Source: JBQTIP01 sp052388025
GTDB lineage: Bacteria > Actinomycetota > UBA4738 > HRBIN12
Reading direction: 5' to 3'
Assembly (NCBI GenBank): GCA_052388025.1
Contig: JBQTIP010000109.1
Coordinates: 1-25,394 of the forward strand
DNA length: 25,394 nt
Below, one piece after another: positions 8,141 through 16,172 of the stretch. Every line of letters begins with the position of its first letter. Position 1 is the stretch's first letter. The notes below the pieces were generated by a model. That model saw nothing but the letters and a program-made list of their open reading frames with translations, searched no databases and was not told the origin of the DNA. A program made the position numbers and the translations under genes.

Positions 8141-8780
8141 TGAAGCGCTAGCCGCGTTCGTGTCCGTGTCTCCTCCGAGCGAGACGATCCGCCGGAGCTC
8201 CTCCTCGAATCCACCGCCGCGGACGACCGCCTGGAGCCCAACGGCGGCCGTGAACAGGCAGAAGCCCTGATCGGGTCCGTCGATCGGCCGCGCGCCGCCG
8301 ACCACTTCGACGAGGTACTCGAGCTCCTCGCCGCCCTCGCGCCCCTGCACCGCGAGCAGAGCGGACCGAGCAGCGTCCGCCGCCGGCTCCCCGCGGACCA
8401 TCGCGGCCGTGGTGAGGGTGACCGCGAGAGCCGCCGTCCTGCAACGCTCGTCGTAGTGAGTGAGGGCCGACAGCTCAGGCGCGAGCCGCATCAGCTCCTC
8501 CGGGCGGTTGGCGTAGGCCGCGCCGAGCGGCGCACAGTACATGACGGAGCCGTTCCCCGCGGAGACCTCGGGGCCTCGCTCGGCGAGGCTACGAACGAGG
8601 TTGCGGGCCATGGCGGTGTCGTCCGTCGTGGAGCCCGCCGGCAGCCCCATCCACGGGAGCTCAAGCGCAGGAAGAGGGTCCGGGATGTCGTGGGCGCGCC
8701 GGAACTCGAAACGGCGCGCCCAAGGCGTCGCCGAGCGCGAGCCCGAGCACGCACCCGACGACGCGCTCTCGAAGGTCCAT
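8141..8780 (-). pseudogene. ADP-ribosylglycohydrolase family gene, frameshifted and 3'-truncated
   Basis: The family removes ADP-ribose from modified proteins or related substrates using two Mg ions. From ATG 8780 the frame encodes V-L-G-L-A-L-G-D-A-L-G-A-P-F. At the AAA run 8709-8711 (TTT on this strand) one extra base shifts the frame; dropping it restores A-P-F-E-F-R-R-A-H-D-I-P. The second frame then gives S-T-T-D-D-T-A-M-A and, at 8156-8176, G-G-D-T-D-T-N-A-A, all family metal motifs. Directly after this, homology stops where the convergent cyclase gene ends; the usual C-terminal helices are missing. The open frame that continues to 7544 is only antisense of the cyclase gene. The frameshift alone could be a sequencing error, but the truncation argues for a decayed gene. 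Confidence 0.75.
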
Positions 8781-8842
8781 GCCGGCCCGATGCTATCCGC
8801 GGCGAGTCAACTCGGAGGCCCGTTGGTACGCTTGACGGCCGC

Positions 8843-9454
8843 ATGGACAAGATCGGACCCAGACATCGGATGTGCCGGCGCGTGATGGCGCCCGTATGCG
8901 GCCGTCCCAACTGCCCATCCAACAAGCGACCCTACCCGCCCGGCCAGCACGGGCGGGGCCGCAAGCGCTTCTCCGAGTTCCAGATGAGGCTGCTCGAGAA
9001 GCAGAAGCTCCGTGCCATCTACGGCGTCGGCGAGCGCCAGATGCGCGGTTACTACCGCCGCGCGACCCGCAAGACCGGCGTCACGGGCGAGGAGTTGATC
9101 CGCGAGCTGGAGACCCGCCTGGACACGGTCGTGCTCCGGCTCGGGTTCGCGCTCACTACTCGGCAGGCGCGGCAGCTCGTCTCGCACGGGCACGTGCTGG
9201 TCGACGGCAGGCGCCTGAACGTCCCGAGCGCGCAGGTCCGGCCCGGACAGGCCATCGAGATCGCCCCGAGGGCGCAGGCGTTCGTATCGGTTCGCGAGGC
9301 CGCCGAGATCTCGCCGGAGCCGCCCGCGTACCTCTACCGGAACAAGGAACAGTTCCAGGGCACGCTCTCGCACCTCCCGGAGCGCGCCGAGGTCCCGCTT
9401 CCGGTCGAGGTCGAGGAGCGCCTGATCATCGAGTACTACTCGAACCGCGCCTAG
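8843..9454 (+). CDS. rpsD: 30S ribosomal protein S4
   Basis: A 203-residue S4 that binds 16S rRNA and nucleates small-subunit assembly. The N-terminal part carries P-P-G-Q-H-G-R-G-R and R-x-Y-G-V-G-E-R-Q, followed by the S4 RNA-binding fold (R-L-D-T-V-V-L-R-L-G-F-A-x-T-x-x-Q-A-R-Q-L-V-S-H-G-H-V). The tail ends V-E-E-R-L-I-I-E-Y-Y-S. Three cysteines (C11, C19, C24) remain from the zinc-binding N-terminus of C+ type S4; the usual first Cys position is His. No Shine-Dalgarno is seen before ATG 8843; TACGCT at 8827-8832 could be a -10 for a near-leaderless message. It stands alone, away from rpsM-rpsK-rpoA. Confidence 0.95.
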   Translation: MDKIGPRHRMCRRVMAPVCGRPNCPSNKRPYPPGQHGRGRKRFSEFQMRLLEKQKLRAIYGVGERQMRGYYRRATRKTGVTGEELIRELETRLDTVVLRLGFALTTRQARQLVSHGHVLVDGRRLNVPSAQVRPGQAIEIAPRAQAFVSVREAAEISPEPPAYLYRNKEQFQGTLSHLPERAEVPLPVEVEERLIIEYYSNRA

Positions 9455-9476
9455 CCGGGAGCGGCTGCTCGGTCTC

Positions 9477-10118
9477 TCAAGGGTTCGCGCGTGTGTCCGA
9501 CGCTTCCCGCCCGGCCTCCGACGCGAGGGCGCTACGGACGAACGCGATGACCTCGCGCTCTCGGAGATGGAGCGAAGCGCGGCCCTTGTCCGGTCCCACC
9601 ACCGCGCGGAGCACGCTCGCCTCCGTGAGCGAGCCGACGACCGCCGTGTAGAGAGTGAACAGCAGCAGCGCGGGGTCCTGGCGGCGGATCTCGCCTTCGT
9701 CCATCCCGGTCTCGAGGAACGAGATCGCGCGCTTCCGCAGCGGATCGAGCACCCCCGCGAACCGCTGGAAGACCTCCGGCCCCAGCCGTCCGGCCTCCCG
9801 GACGAACATCGGGAACTCGGGCCATTCCTCGGCGAGGCGAAACACGGCGTGGATCACAGCCTCCGCTCGGCCCCAGTAGGTCTCCTTCCCCGCCAGCGCC
9901 TCGTTCAAGGTCTCGACGAGTCGCATTCCGGCGGCGGTGAGACACGCCTCGAGCAGCGTCTCCTTCGTCGGGAAGTAGTAGAGCAGCGTCTGCTTGCGGA
10001 TCCCCACCGCGGACGCGATGGCGTCCAGGCTCGTTCCGTTGTAACCGTCCCGGCCGAAATGGCGGATGGCCTCTTCGATCAACCGGTGCCGTCGCTTCTC
10101 TCCTCCTGTTCGGGTCAT
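9477..10118 (-). CDS. TetR/AcrR family transcriptional regulator, last gene of the lipid operon
   Basis: A 213-residue repressor-type protein. Residues 8-55 are a TetR DNA-binding domain: I-E-E-A-I-R-H-F-G-R-D-G-Y-N-G-T-S, then the helix-turn-helix D-A-I-A-S-A-V-G-I-R-K-Q-T-L-L-Y-Y-F-P-T-K-E-T-L. The remainder is an all-helical ligand and dimer domain. ATG 10118 overlaps the acyltransferase stop (ATGA) and has GGAAGG 7 nt upstream. As the last gene of the acyl-CoA reductase operon, it is the natural candidate to bind the palindrome at 16145-16160 in that operon's promoter, giving negative feedback, probably relieved by an acyl-CoA or lipid ligand. The link to that site is inference. Confidence 0.9.
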   Translation of the reverse strand: MTRTGGEKRRHRLIEEAIRHFGRDGYNGTSLDAIASAVGIRKQTLLYYFPTKETLLEACLTAAGMRLVETLNEALAGKETYWGRAEAVIHAVFRLAEEWPEFPMFVREAGRLGPEVFQRFAGVLDPLRKRAISFLETGMDEGEIRRQDPALLLFTLYTAVVGSLTEASVLRAVVGPDKGRASLHLREREVIAFVRSALASEAGREASDTRANP

Positions 10119-11032
10119 CGCCAGGCCTTCCGCGCGCCTCGCCGCGCGATCGGCCGCGACCCCTCCCACGTTCGGAGCCATCTCGGCCCCACCGGACCAT
10201 GGAGGCTGGGGGTCTCGCCCTTCTCGGCCCGCCCGAGGGCCTCCCACCAGGTCGTGCGGTCCTCGTCGAACAGCTGCGCGACCGCCTGCTGCATCCGCAG
10301 GGACAGCTGCTGATGCGTCTCCCCTTCTTCCGGACGAAGCGGCCGGCCGTAACGCACCGAGACCGGCGGCCGGCCCGGTCGCGGCCAGCTCCTCCCCTTC
10401 GGCATCGCCTGGTACGCGCCCACGATCGCGATCGGCACGACCGGGATGCCGAGCTCCAACGCGAGGCGCGCGGTTCCGTGACGGAACCGCTGTACCCAGC
10501 CATCGGTGGAGCGGGTCCCCTCGGGGAACACGACGAGGCTCCAGCCGTCGCGCACGAGCTCCTTCGCCTTCTGCGTGGCCCGTTCCCCTGCCCCGCGCTC
10601 GATCGGGACGCCCGCATAGACGAGCGTGGTGAAGGCGGAGCGCCACCACACGTCGAAGAAGTAGTCCTTTGCCGCCGCGACCGCGGTCTTGTCCCGCCAC
10701 TTCCGAGGGAGCGTGATCATGATGAGCGTCGCGTCGAGGTGGCTGGTGTGGTTGCTGATGAACATCACCGGCGGATCAACGCCTTCGAGGTTGTCGAGCC
10801 CGTGGACCTCGGGCGAAGTCTCGTTCCAGACGATGGTCCGGAGCCCGTACCCGAGGATCAGCTCTCGAACGGCGCCGGCGGCCGGAGTCCTGGCCCAGTC
10901 GGTCGGGGTCGGCTTGGACTCCCTCGGCGGCGCGTGGGGCTCGGCCGATCGCGGTACGGCCGGCCTGCGTCCCCAGCGCCAGCCCTCCGCCAGCTCGCGG
11001 ATCTCGTCGGCGAGCTTCCGCTTCCCGGCCAT
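10115..11032 (-). CDS. PlsC-like 1-acyl-glycerol-phosphate acyltransferase
   Basis: A 305-residue LPLAT-family acyltransferase that moves an acyl group from acyl-CoA or acyl-ACP to a glycerolipid acceptor at the inner membrane face. The catalytic N-H-T-S-H-L-D (H-x4-D, residues 94-100) and the phosphate-binding F-P-E-G-T-R-S (169-175) are intact. A G-V-P-I-E-R motif lies between them and a V-P-I-A-I-V-G strand follows. The first 60 residues are charged and Pro-rich, and the roughly 75 residues after the domain carry little hydrophobic sequence. It sits between the lactate-racemase-domain gene (1-bp TGATG overlap) and the TetR gene (ATGA overlap), so it belongs to the operon. The acceptor substrate is unknown. 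Confidence 0.9.
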   Translation of the reverse strand: MAGKRKLADEIRELAEGWRWGRRPAVPRSAEPHAPPRESKPTPTDWARTPAAGAVRELILGYGLRTIVWNETSPEVHGLDNLEGVDPPVMFISNHTSHLDATLIMITLPRKWRDKTAVAAAKDYFFDVWWRSAFTTLVYAGVPIERGAGERATQKAKELVRDGWSLVVFPEGTRSTDGWVQRFRHGTARLALELGIPVVPIAIVGAYQAMPKGRSWPRPGRPPVSVRYGRPLRPEEGETHQQLSLRMQQAVAQLFDEDRTTWWEALGRAEKGETPSLHGPVGPRWLRTWEGSRPIARRGARKAWR

Positions 11033-12618
11033 CAGCGCACGTCCGCGATCGCCAGCGGCGGCGTGTGTAGGTACGTGATCGACGGCGACCGCCCGACCGA
11101 CTCACCGGCCATCTCGAGCGCATCGCGGAACGACGTCGCGGCGCGGAAGCCCATCCGTGCGCACGTCTTCGGATTCCCGCCGACGAAGATGACGTCGCCC
11201 AGGTAGTCGAGCGCGTGCGCTCCCCAGTACCACATGTAGAACGGGTGCACACCGTGGTACGCGTGGCTCTTCCGGTACAGGTGGATGTACCACGGATCGG
11301 TCGCGTACTGATGCTCGTACTTCGACTCGATCGTCGACGGGTCCGTCGTCTCGGCCAGCACCTCCTCGAAGAAGTCCACGTACGAGGGGTGGTGGATCTG
11401 GTGGAACTCCCACGGCACCGGGTGGAACAGGATCATCGCGCCACCGGGCCGGACGAGCGGCTTGTTCCGGTACAGGTTGAACAGGTAACCGAGCCCGAGA
11501 CAGTGCACGAGGATCGGGTTCATGATCGAGTTCACGTTGTAGGGACAGATGTACGGGAGCCCCACGACGAGGATGTCGGACTGCCCGTTCACCTCGACGA
11601 GCTGCTGCTCGTGGAGCTTCGCGAGCGTGCGCTCGTGGACCGCCTCGGTCTCGCCGGCGTTCACGCCGGTCAGTCCGTAGGGCGCCTCGATCCGGCGGAA
11701 CACCTCGCGACGGATCCGCGCGGGGGCCATCTCGTTCGCCTTCTTGGCCGCGAGAAACAGCGCCTGATCGGCGATCGACCACTCCCATTCGCGCTTGTTC
11801 AGGAAGCCGAACTGCGAAGGGAACGTGTTGTTGTTGAGGGTGGTCTCGATCGTGAAGATCTTCACGCCGCTGTCGCGGAGCACGTGCCCCATCCGCGCGC
11901 ACGAGTCGTGAATCGCCGATCGGCCCTCGCGGGGGTCCATGTACGACTTCGAGTGCAGCATCGTCGATACGTTGTGGTGATGCTTCAGGCTGCGGTATGA
12001 AGCCAGCCCGACCGGCACCGACTTGTGCCCGCCGTCCATCGCGACCAGGTTGATGTTCACGTACACGATGAGGTCCGACTCGGCCGCGCGCCGGCTGATC
12101 TCGACGTCCTCGCCCTTGTCGGTCTTGCCGATGTGCGTAACGCCGTTCGGGTCCTCGGCGTCGTGGTTCGTGAGGTCGCTTGGGTAGAACGATCGGTAGA
12201 CACGCTCGCCGACCGCACGCCGGATCTCCGCGCCGGTCATCCTGCGGTGCAACGAGTTCGCGACGATGAGCTTCACGTCCTCGACGCCCCGCCGCGCCGC
12301 CAGCTCGACGACCTGCTCGATGATCCGCTGGCGGATGTCGGGTGCCCGCATGGGCGGCAGTGGGATCGCGATGTCGTCGAACGCGATCGTGAGCTTCATG
12401 CCCGGCTTCAACAGCTCGCGGAGCGGTTCCGACCCGTGAGGGTTCTCGAGCGCGCCCCGAATCGCGGCGGGCACATTTCTGATCCCGGGCAGCGAGTCCG
12501 GCGCGTACACCACCCGCGAACCGAGCGGGAACCTCTGGAGGCGGAAGCCCTCGCCCTCGTGAACGAGGAGCGGCGGTGTCCGTTCGTCGACCTCGAGCAC
12601 GAATCCTGGTCTGGTCAC
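11032..12618 (-). CDS. Lactate racemase (LarA) domain protein, large divergent form
   Basis: A 528-residue protein of the LarA/DUF2088 family, about 100 residues longer than lactate racemases (about 420-430). The N-terminal domain contains a G-M-K-L-T-I-A-F-D-D...P-L-P-P segment and A-N-S-L-H-R-R-M-T (H124). A-x-S-D-L-I-V-Y-V-N-I-N and G-G-H-K-S (K199) align with the region holding the Lys that binds the nickel-pincer cofactor in LarA. The histidine usually found before that glycine pair appears to be missing (N-I-N-L). A His cluster sits at 213-215. The C-terminal half has long aromatic stretches not typical of LarA. GTG 12618 has AAGGAGG at 8 nt and overlaps the dehydrogenase stop (GTGA). 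No larB, larC or larE is in the window. The reaction is unknown; a 2-hydroxyacid epimerase or isomerase in lipid metabolism is a guess. Confidence 0.8.
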   Translation of the reverse strand: MTRPGFVLEVDERTPPLLVHEGEGFRLQRFPLGSRVVYAPDSLPGIRNVPAAIRGALENPHGSEPLRELLKPGMKLTIAFDDIAIPLPPMRAPDIRQRIIEQVVELAARRGVEDVKLIVANSLHRRMTGAEIRRAVGERVYRSFYPSDLTNHDAEDPNGVTHIGKTDKGEDVEISRRAAESDLIVYVNINLVAMDGGHKSVPVGLASYRSLKHHHNVSTMLHSKSYMDPREGRSAIHDSCARMGHVLRDSGVKIFTIETTLNNNTFPSQFGFLNKREWEWSIADQALFLAAKKANEMAPARIRREVFRRIEAPYGLTGVNAGETEAVHERTLAKLHEQQLVEVNGQSDILVVGLPYICPYNVNSIMNPILVHCLGLGYLFNLYRNKPLVRPGGAMILFHPVPWEFHQIHHPSYVDFFEEVLAETTDPSTIESKYEHQYATDPWYIHLYRKSHAYHGVHPFYMWYWGAHALDYLGDVIFVGGNPKTCARMGFRAATSFRDALEMAGESVGRSPSITYLHTPPLAIADVR

Positions 12619-13835
12619 GATCCCATCCTCCTTCGTCGGTCGCTCGGATTGAACACGACCTTCAACGTCCCAAGCCGGCCGGCCGAGAGAGCGTGGTCGA
12701 TCGCCTCACGCCAGCTCGCGAGCGGGTAGCTCGCGCCGACGATGCCCTCGATCGGCGCCTCGGCCGCGAGGTCCACGGCGAGGTCGAACGTCGAACGCAA
12801 CTCGCCGTCCAGCGTCTCGGTCCCGCCCGTGTACGCGCCGGTCAGCTCGAGCTCGCGGAACCAAACCGGCGCTAGGTCGGCGCCGCCGACCGGGATGCCG
12901 GCCAGGACGACCCGGCCGCCGGCGCGCGTCGTGCGAAGCGCGAGGTCCAGCGAGCCGCGGGATCCGACGCAGTCGATCGCGACGTCAACGCCGCCGAGCA
13001 GGAAGCTTCCGCCGCGCTCGGGCTTCACCTTGAGTGAGTGGGAGGCGCGGCGGATCGCCCCGACGGCCTCGTCCGGAGCGACGACCTCGGTGGCCCCGAA
13101 CCCGCGGGCCAGCTCCCGCTGCTTCGGGTGCTTCGCGACGACGACCACGCGTCCCGCGGCTGTGAGCTCCTTCAGGGCTAGCAACGTCAGGATGCCGACC
13201 GTCCCTGCGCCCACGATCAGCACGTCGGCGTTCGGCTGGACGTTCGCGCGGAACGCCACGTGGATAGCGCACGCGAGCGGCTCCACCAGCACGGCCTTCG
13301 TGTCGCTCATCCGGTCGGGAACGGCGTGGAGCTGCGAGCGATGCGCGAGCATCATGCCGCTCCAGCCACCGCCCGTATCGGCGCAGTAGCCGGTCTGCAG
13401 GCCCGGCGCGAGGTGGCCGACCGTCACCCGATCGCAGCGTCCGGTAAGGCCCTCCGCGCACCACCGGCAGCGCTCGAGGCCCCGCGCGTCGCAGGACAAG
13501 ACCGGCTCCAGCACCACGCGGGTCCCGGCCGGCAAGTCGCCGCAGTCGTCGGCGAGATCGCCCACCACCTCGTGACCCAGCACGAACGGCAGCGAGACCA
13601 GCGGAGAGAAGTAGAACGACGACTTGCCGGACACCGTGGCGAGGTCCGAGCCGCAGATCCCGGACAGGCGAGGCCGAAGCCTCGCCCAGCCCTCACCGAT
13701 CGGCTCGGGGTCCTTCGCGTTCACCAGCCGAAGCGGCGCGAGCGGCCCCGACAGCATCCCCGGCACTCGCGAGCCGATCGCCCGCGCCGCGAGGTAGCGC
13801 GGGACCGAACGGAAGAGCTCGATCTGCACGCTCAT
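12615..13835 (-). CDS. Zinc-dependent medium-chain alcohol dehydrogenase
   Basis: A 406-residue MDR-superfamily oxidoreductase. The catalytic zinc region shows G-I-C-G-S-D and G-H-E-V-V-G. Four closely spaced cysteines (C-x7-C-x2-C-x7-C) form the structural zinc lobe. The Rossmann domain has V-L-I-V-G-A-G-T-V-G-I-L-T, then V-V-V-V-A-K-H-P-K as the nucleotide-binding strand. A 60-residue extension precedes the usual start of the GroES-like fold. It starts on an ATGA overlap with the acyl-CoA reductase gene and ends GTGA into the lactate-racemase-domain gene. In this context it probably oxidises or reduces a long-chain alcohol/aldehyde or hydroxyacyl intermediate made by the reductase; the substrate is inferred only from context. 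Confidence 0.9.
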   Translation of the reverse strand: MSVQIELFRSVPRYLAARAIGSRVPGMLSGPLAPLRLVNAKDPEPIGEGWARLRPRLSGICGSDLATVSGKSSFYFSPLVSLPFVLGHEVVGDLADDCGDLPAGTRVVLEPVLSCDARGLERCRWCAEGLTGRCDRVTVGHLAPGLQTGYCADTGGGWSGMMLAHRSQLHAVPDRMSDTKAVLVEPLACAIHVAFRANVQPNADVLIVGAGTVGILTLLALKELTAAGRVVVVAKHPKQRELARGFGATEVVAPDEAVGAIRRASHSLKVKPERGGSFLLGGVDVAIDCVGSRGSLDLALRTTRAGGRVVLAGIPVGGADLAPVWFRELELTGAYTGGTETLDGELRSTFDLAVDLAAEAPIEGIVGASYPLASWREAIDHALSAGRLGTLKVVFNPSDRRRRMGS

Positions 13836-16126
13836 GCGCTCGCCGGTCTCGGCAGTCGCACACGGGGCATGCCGCCGGACATGCTCCAATCCTCGATCGG
13901 CCACCTGCGGCGGCGCGCCACCCGCAGCAGCGCGGCGTCCGGACTCACCACCACTGGATTTCCGACGGCGCGGAGCAGCGGGAGATCCGAATGGCTGTCG
14001 GCGTAGACGTACGAGGCCTTCAGGTCCGCACCCTCCGCGTCGGCGTACCGGCGGAGCCACGCCGCCCGCGCTTCCCCGACGAGCGGGGGCTCCGCCATGT
14101 AGCCCGTGTACCGCCCGTCCTTCACCGCGAGCTTCGCCGCGATCACCTCGTCGAACAGCGGCGCGAGCGGTCTGACGAACACATCCGCGGCAGCCGTGAT
14201 CATGATCGTCCGGTGTCCGGCCGCACGGTGCTCGCGGATCCGCCGGATGCCGGCCGCGGATGCCTTCTGCAGCATGAGCTCCGTAACGACCTCGTCGATC
14301 AGGCGGTCGATCCCCTCGACCGAAGCGTCCTCGTACCTGCGGAAGAACGTCCGAAGGAACTCCCCCCGGTCGCGCCGATCCGCCAGCAGGTACGCGGGTA
14401 TGCGCGAGGCCACCGAGAGCATCTCCGCCGGCCAGTCCTCGATCTGCAGGTCGGCGAGCTTCGCCCACACGTAGGACTCGACGACGTTCGAGGTGATGAT
14501 CGTCCCCTCCACGTCGAAGACCGCGAGCGTCAGGCGGTCGCGCTCCCGGATCATCACCTTCGGTGTGGCCCGGGCGGTCGAGAGCGCTCGGAGACCGATC
14601 GTCACGGCCGGGCAGTGGACCTCCTGTAGGTAGTAGCGCCAGTCGACGGCGGCGGAGTCGAACGGAAATCGCTCCCGGTCCTCGGGTGAGAGCGAGCGGA
14701 ACAGCTCCAGCATCCGGTCGTCGGTATAGATGACCTCCGCCTCGGTGTACGCGCCGTAAAGATCCGCGTAGCGCCGCACGAACTCGAGCCGGGCCTTGTC
14801 GCGGTCCACCCGCTTGACGAGCTCGCGCATCGCGTTCGATTTCGGAAAGTGCCGCGCGACCCAGTCGGCCGCCTCCACCAAGCGCTCGCCCGTCTTCAGC
14901 ATCCGCTCGACCCGAAGGTTCCCGGGGAACCCCCACTCGGGAACCCGGACCTCCCCGGTGCCCCGACGGCCGGGCAGCGGATGCTCCTGGTAGTACTCGC
15001 GCACCCACTCGTAGAGGCCGTGATACTGCAGCGGGTTCCGCGCCCCGGAGCTCACGTGGAAATAGCCGGGCGACGCCGGCTCGGGAGGGTTGGCCGCGAC
15101 CGCCAGGATCGCGTTCACGACCATATCGACCGGGATGATGTCGACGATGCCCTCTGGGATGCCGGGAAACTCCGGGATGTCCCCGTGCCCGTAGGCCAGG
15201 ATGATCGGCTCGGCCATCTTGAAGCCCTCGATCCAGCCGGGGTACGGATGCTCGAGGGCGCTCTCGATGATCGACGGGCGGACGATCGAGAGCGGCGCGC
15301 CGGCCTCGGCCGCGAGCTCCTCGACCGCGCGCTCACCCATCGCCTTCGAGAAGGTGTAGAGGTCCGGCCACCCGAGCGTCTGGGCGCGTGCGCGGCCGTA
15401 GTTCACCAGGCGCTTCGTGACCCAATCCTTCCGGCGCTGCTCCGCGTCGGCGGCGACGGTCTGCGGGCCGGCCCGGCTGTGCTCCTTCTTCGCCTTGGCC
15501 ATGAGCTCGTCGAGCAGCTCGGGCCGGCGCGAGGCCTTCTCCACGTCCTGGCGGGCCCGTATGGCGAGCTCCGCTTCCGCCCGCCAGTCGATCCGGTGCT
15601 CGAGCGTCGCCTCCGGGACGACGCCTTTGGTGTTGCCGGCGACGTACGCGGTCGAGACGTGGACGAGGTGCGGCCGGCTGCCGCCCGCTACGACGGCTTC
15701 GTAGAAGCGCACGGCCCCGAGCAGGTTCGTCTGAAACCCCTCGTCGATCGGCGGGTCGAACGAGACCGTTGCGGCGCAGTGGACGACGACTTCGAGGTCG
15801 CCTGGGAGCGGCGCGAGGTCCTGAGAGAAGTCGCCGTCGACGACCTCCACCCGTTCCTCGAGGATCCGCGCGATCCCCTCGTTCCCGACTCGGTCGCGGA
15901 GGGGGTCGAACAGCGGACGGCCCATGAGCGATTCCACCCGAGCCCGGCCGGTCGATCCGAGCTGCGGCCGAACGAGGAGCAACGACCGCGTGTCGGGGAA
16001 GTCGAGCAGGAGGCGCTCGAAGACGGCCTGCGCGAGGAACCCGGTCACGCCCGTCAGCAGCACGCGCTTGCCCGCGAGCCGCTCGACGATCGAGGTCTGG
16101 GAGCCGCCGCCTCCGTTCTCTACCAT
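13832..16126 (-). CDS. Fatty acyl-CoA reductase (NAD-binding, FAR-like) fused to HAD-IB phosphatase domain
   Basis: A 764-residue two-domain protein. Residues 18-520 form an extended-SDR/male-sterility type reductase: T-G-V-T-G-F-L-A nucleotide-binding loop (25-32), V-H-V-S-T-A-Y (155-161), catalytic Y-T-F-S-K (Y257, K261), S-I-V-R-P-S, and a C-terminal helical sterile-like region to about 510. Such enzymes reduce acyl-CoA to aldehyde or fatty alcohol. Residues 533-755 are a HAD-IB hydrolase with F-D-V-E-G-T (nucleophile D538), an M-I-T-A-A-A-D motif II, A-A-K-L near motif III, and Y-A-D-S-H-S-D-L-P-L-L (motif IV). The usual acid/base Asp of D-x-D-G-T is Glu540. It is the first gene of the five-gene operon, and its ATG lies 7 nt after a -10 element, so the mRNA is probably leaderless. 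Confidence 0.88.
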   Translation of the reverse strand: MVENGGGGSQTSIVERLAGKRVLLTGVTGFLAQAVFERLLLDFPDTRSLLLVRPQLGSTGRARVESLMGRPLFDPLRDRVGNEGIARILEERVEVVDGDFSQDLAPLPGDLEVVVHCAATVSFDPPIDEGFQTNLLGAVRFYEAVVAGGSRPHLVHVSTAYVAGNTKGVVPEATLEHRIDWRAEAELAIRARQDVEKASRRPELLDELMAKAKKEHSRAGPQTVAADAEQRRKDWVTKRLVNYGRARAQTLGWPDLYTFSKAMGERAVEELAAEAGAPLSIVRPSIIESALEHPYPGWIEGFKMAEPIILAYGHGDIPEFPGIPEGIVDIIPVDMVVNAILAVAANPPEPASPGYFHVSSGARNPLQYHGLYEWVREYYQEHPLPGRRGTGEVRVPEWGFPGNLRVERMLKTGERLVEAADWVARHFPKSNAMRELVKRVDRDKARLEFVRRYADLYGAYTEAEVIYTDDRMLELFRSLSPEDRERFPFDSAAVDWRYYLQEVHCPAVTIGLRALSTARATPKVMIRERDRLTLAVFDVEGTIITSNVVESYVWAKLADLQIEDWPAEMLSVASRIPAYLLADRRDRGEFLRTFFRRYEDASVEGIDRLIDEVVTELMLQKASAAGIRRIREHRAAGHRTIMITAAADVFVRPLAPLFDEVIAAKLAVKDGRYTGYMAEPPLVGEARAAWLRRYADAEGADLKASYVYADSHSDLPLLRAVGNPVVVSPDAALLRVARRRRWPIEDWSMSGGMPRVRLPRPASA

Positions 16127-16133
16127 CCGGCAG

Positions 16134-16163
16134 ATTATGTCTTATCTACCACTTGGTAGACAA
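16134..16163 (-). promoter_or_regulatory. Promoter of the acyl-CoA reductase operon (leaderless)
   Basis: Reading the minus strand: TTGTCT (-35, 16158-16163), an 18-nt spacer, CATAAT (-10, 16134-16139; five of six TATAAT matches), then 7 nt to the ATG at 16126. Transcription should begin at or next to the A of the start codon, and no Shine-Dalgarno is present, both consistent with a leaderless mRNA. The whole promoter sits in the 46-bp gap after the Cys-rich protein gene. Confidence 0.65.
16145..16160. promoter_or_regulatory. Perfect 16-bp palindrome, candidate TetR operator
   Basis: TCTACCA-CT-TGGTAGA is an exact inverted repeat with a 2-bp centre. It fills most of the spacer between the -35 and -10 of the acyl-CoA reductase promoter, where a bound dimer would block RNA polymerase. 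Size and symmetry suit TetR-family operators, and a TetR gene ends this operon. I noticed no second copy in the window. Confidence 0.6.
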
Positions 16164-16172
16164 GTCCCCAGA

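Noticed and set aside
7544..8155. Open frame on the minus strand continuing from the ADP-ribosylglycohydrolase motifs through the cyclase gene
   Set aside because: It is the antisense of a well-supported gene, and its translation shows no family features after G-G-D-T-D-T-N-A-A; long antisense frames are expected at this GC content.
9455..9472. Short GAGC/GCTC hairpin between rpsD and the TetR gene as a bidirectional terminator
   Set aside because: A four-base stem without a T-run is not enough evidence.
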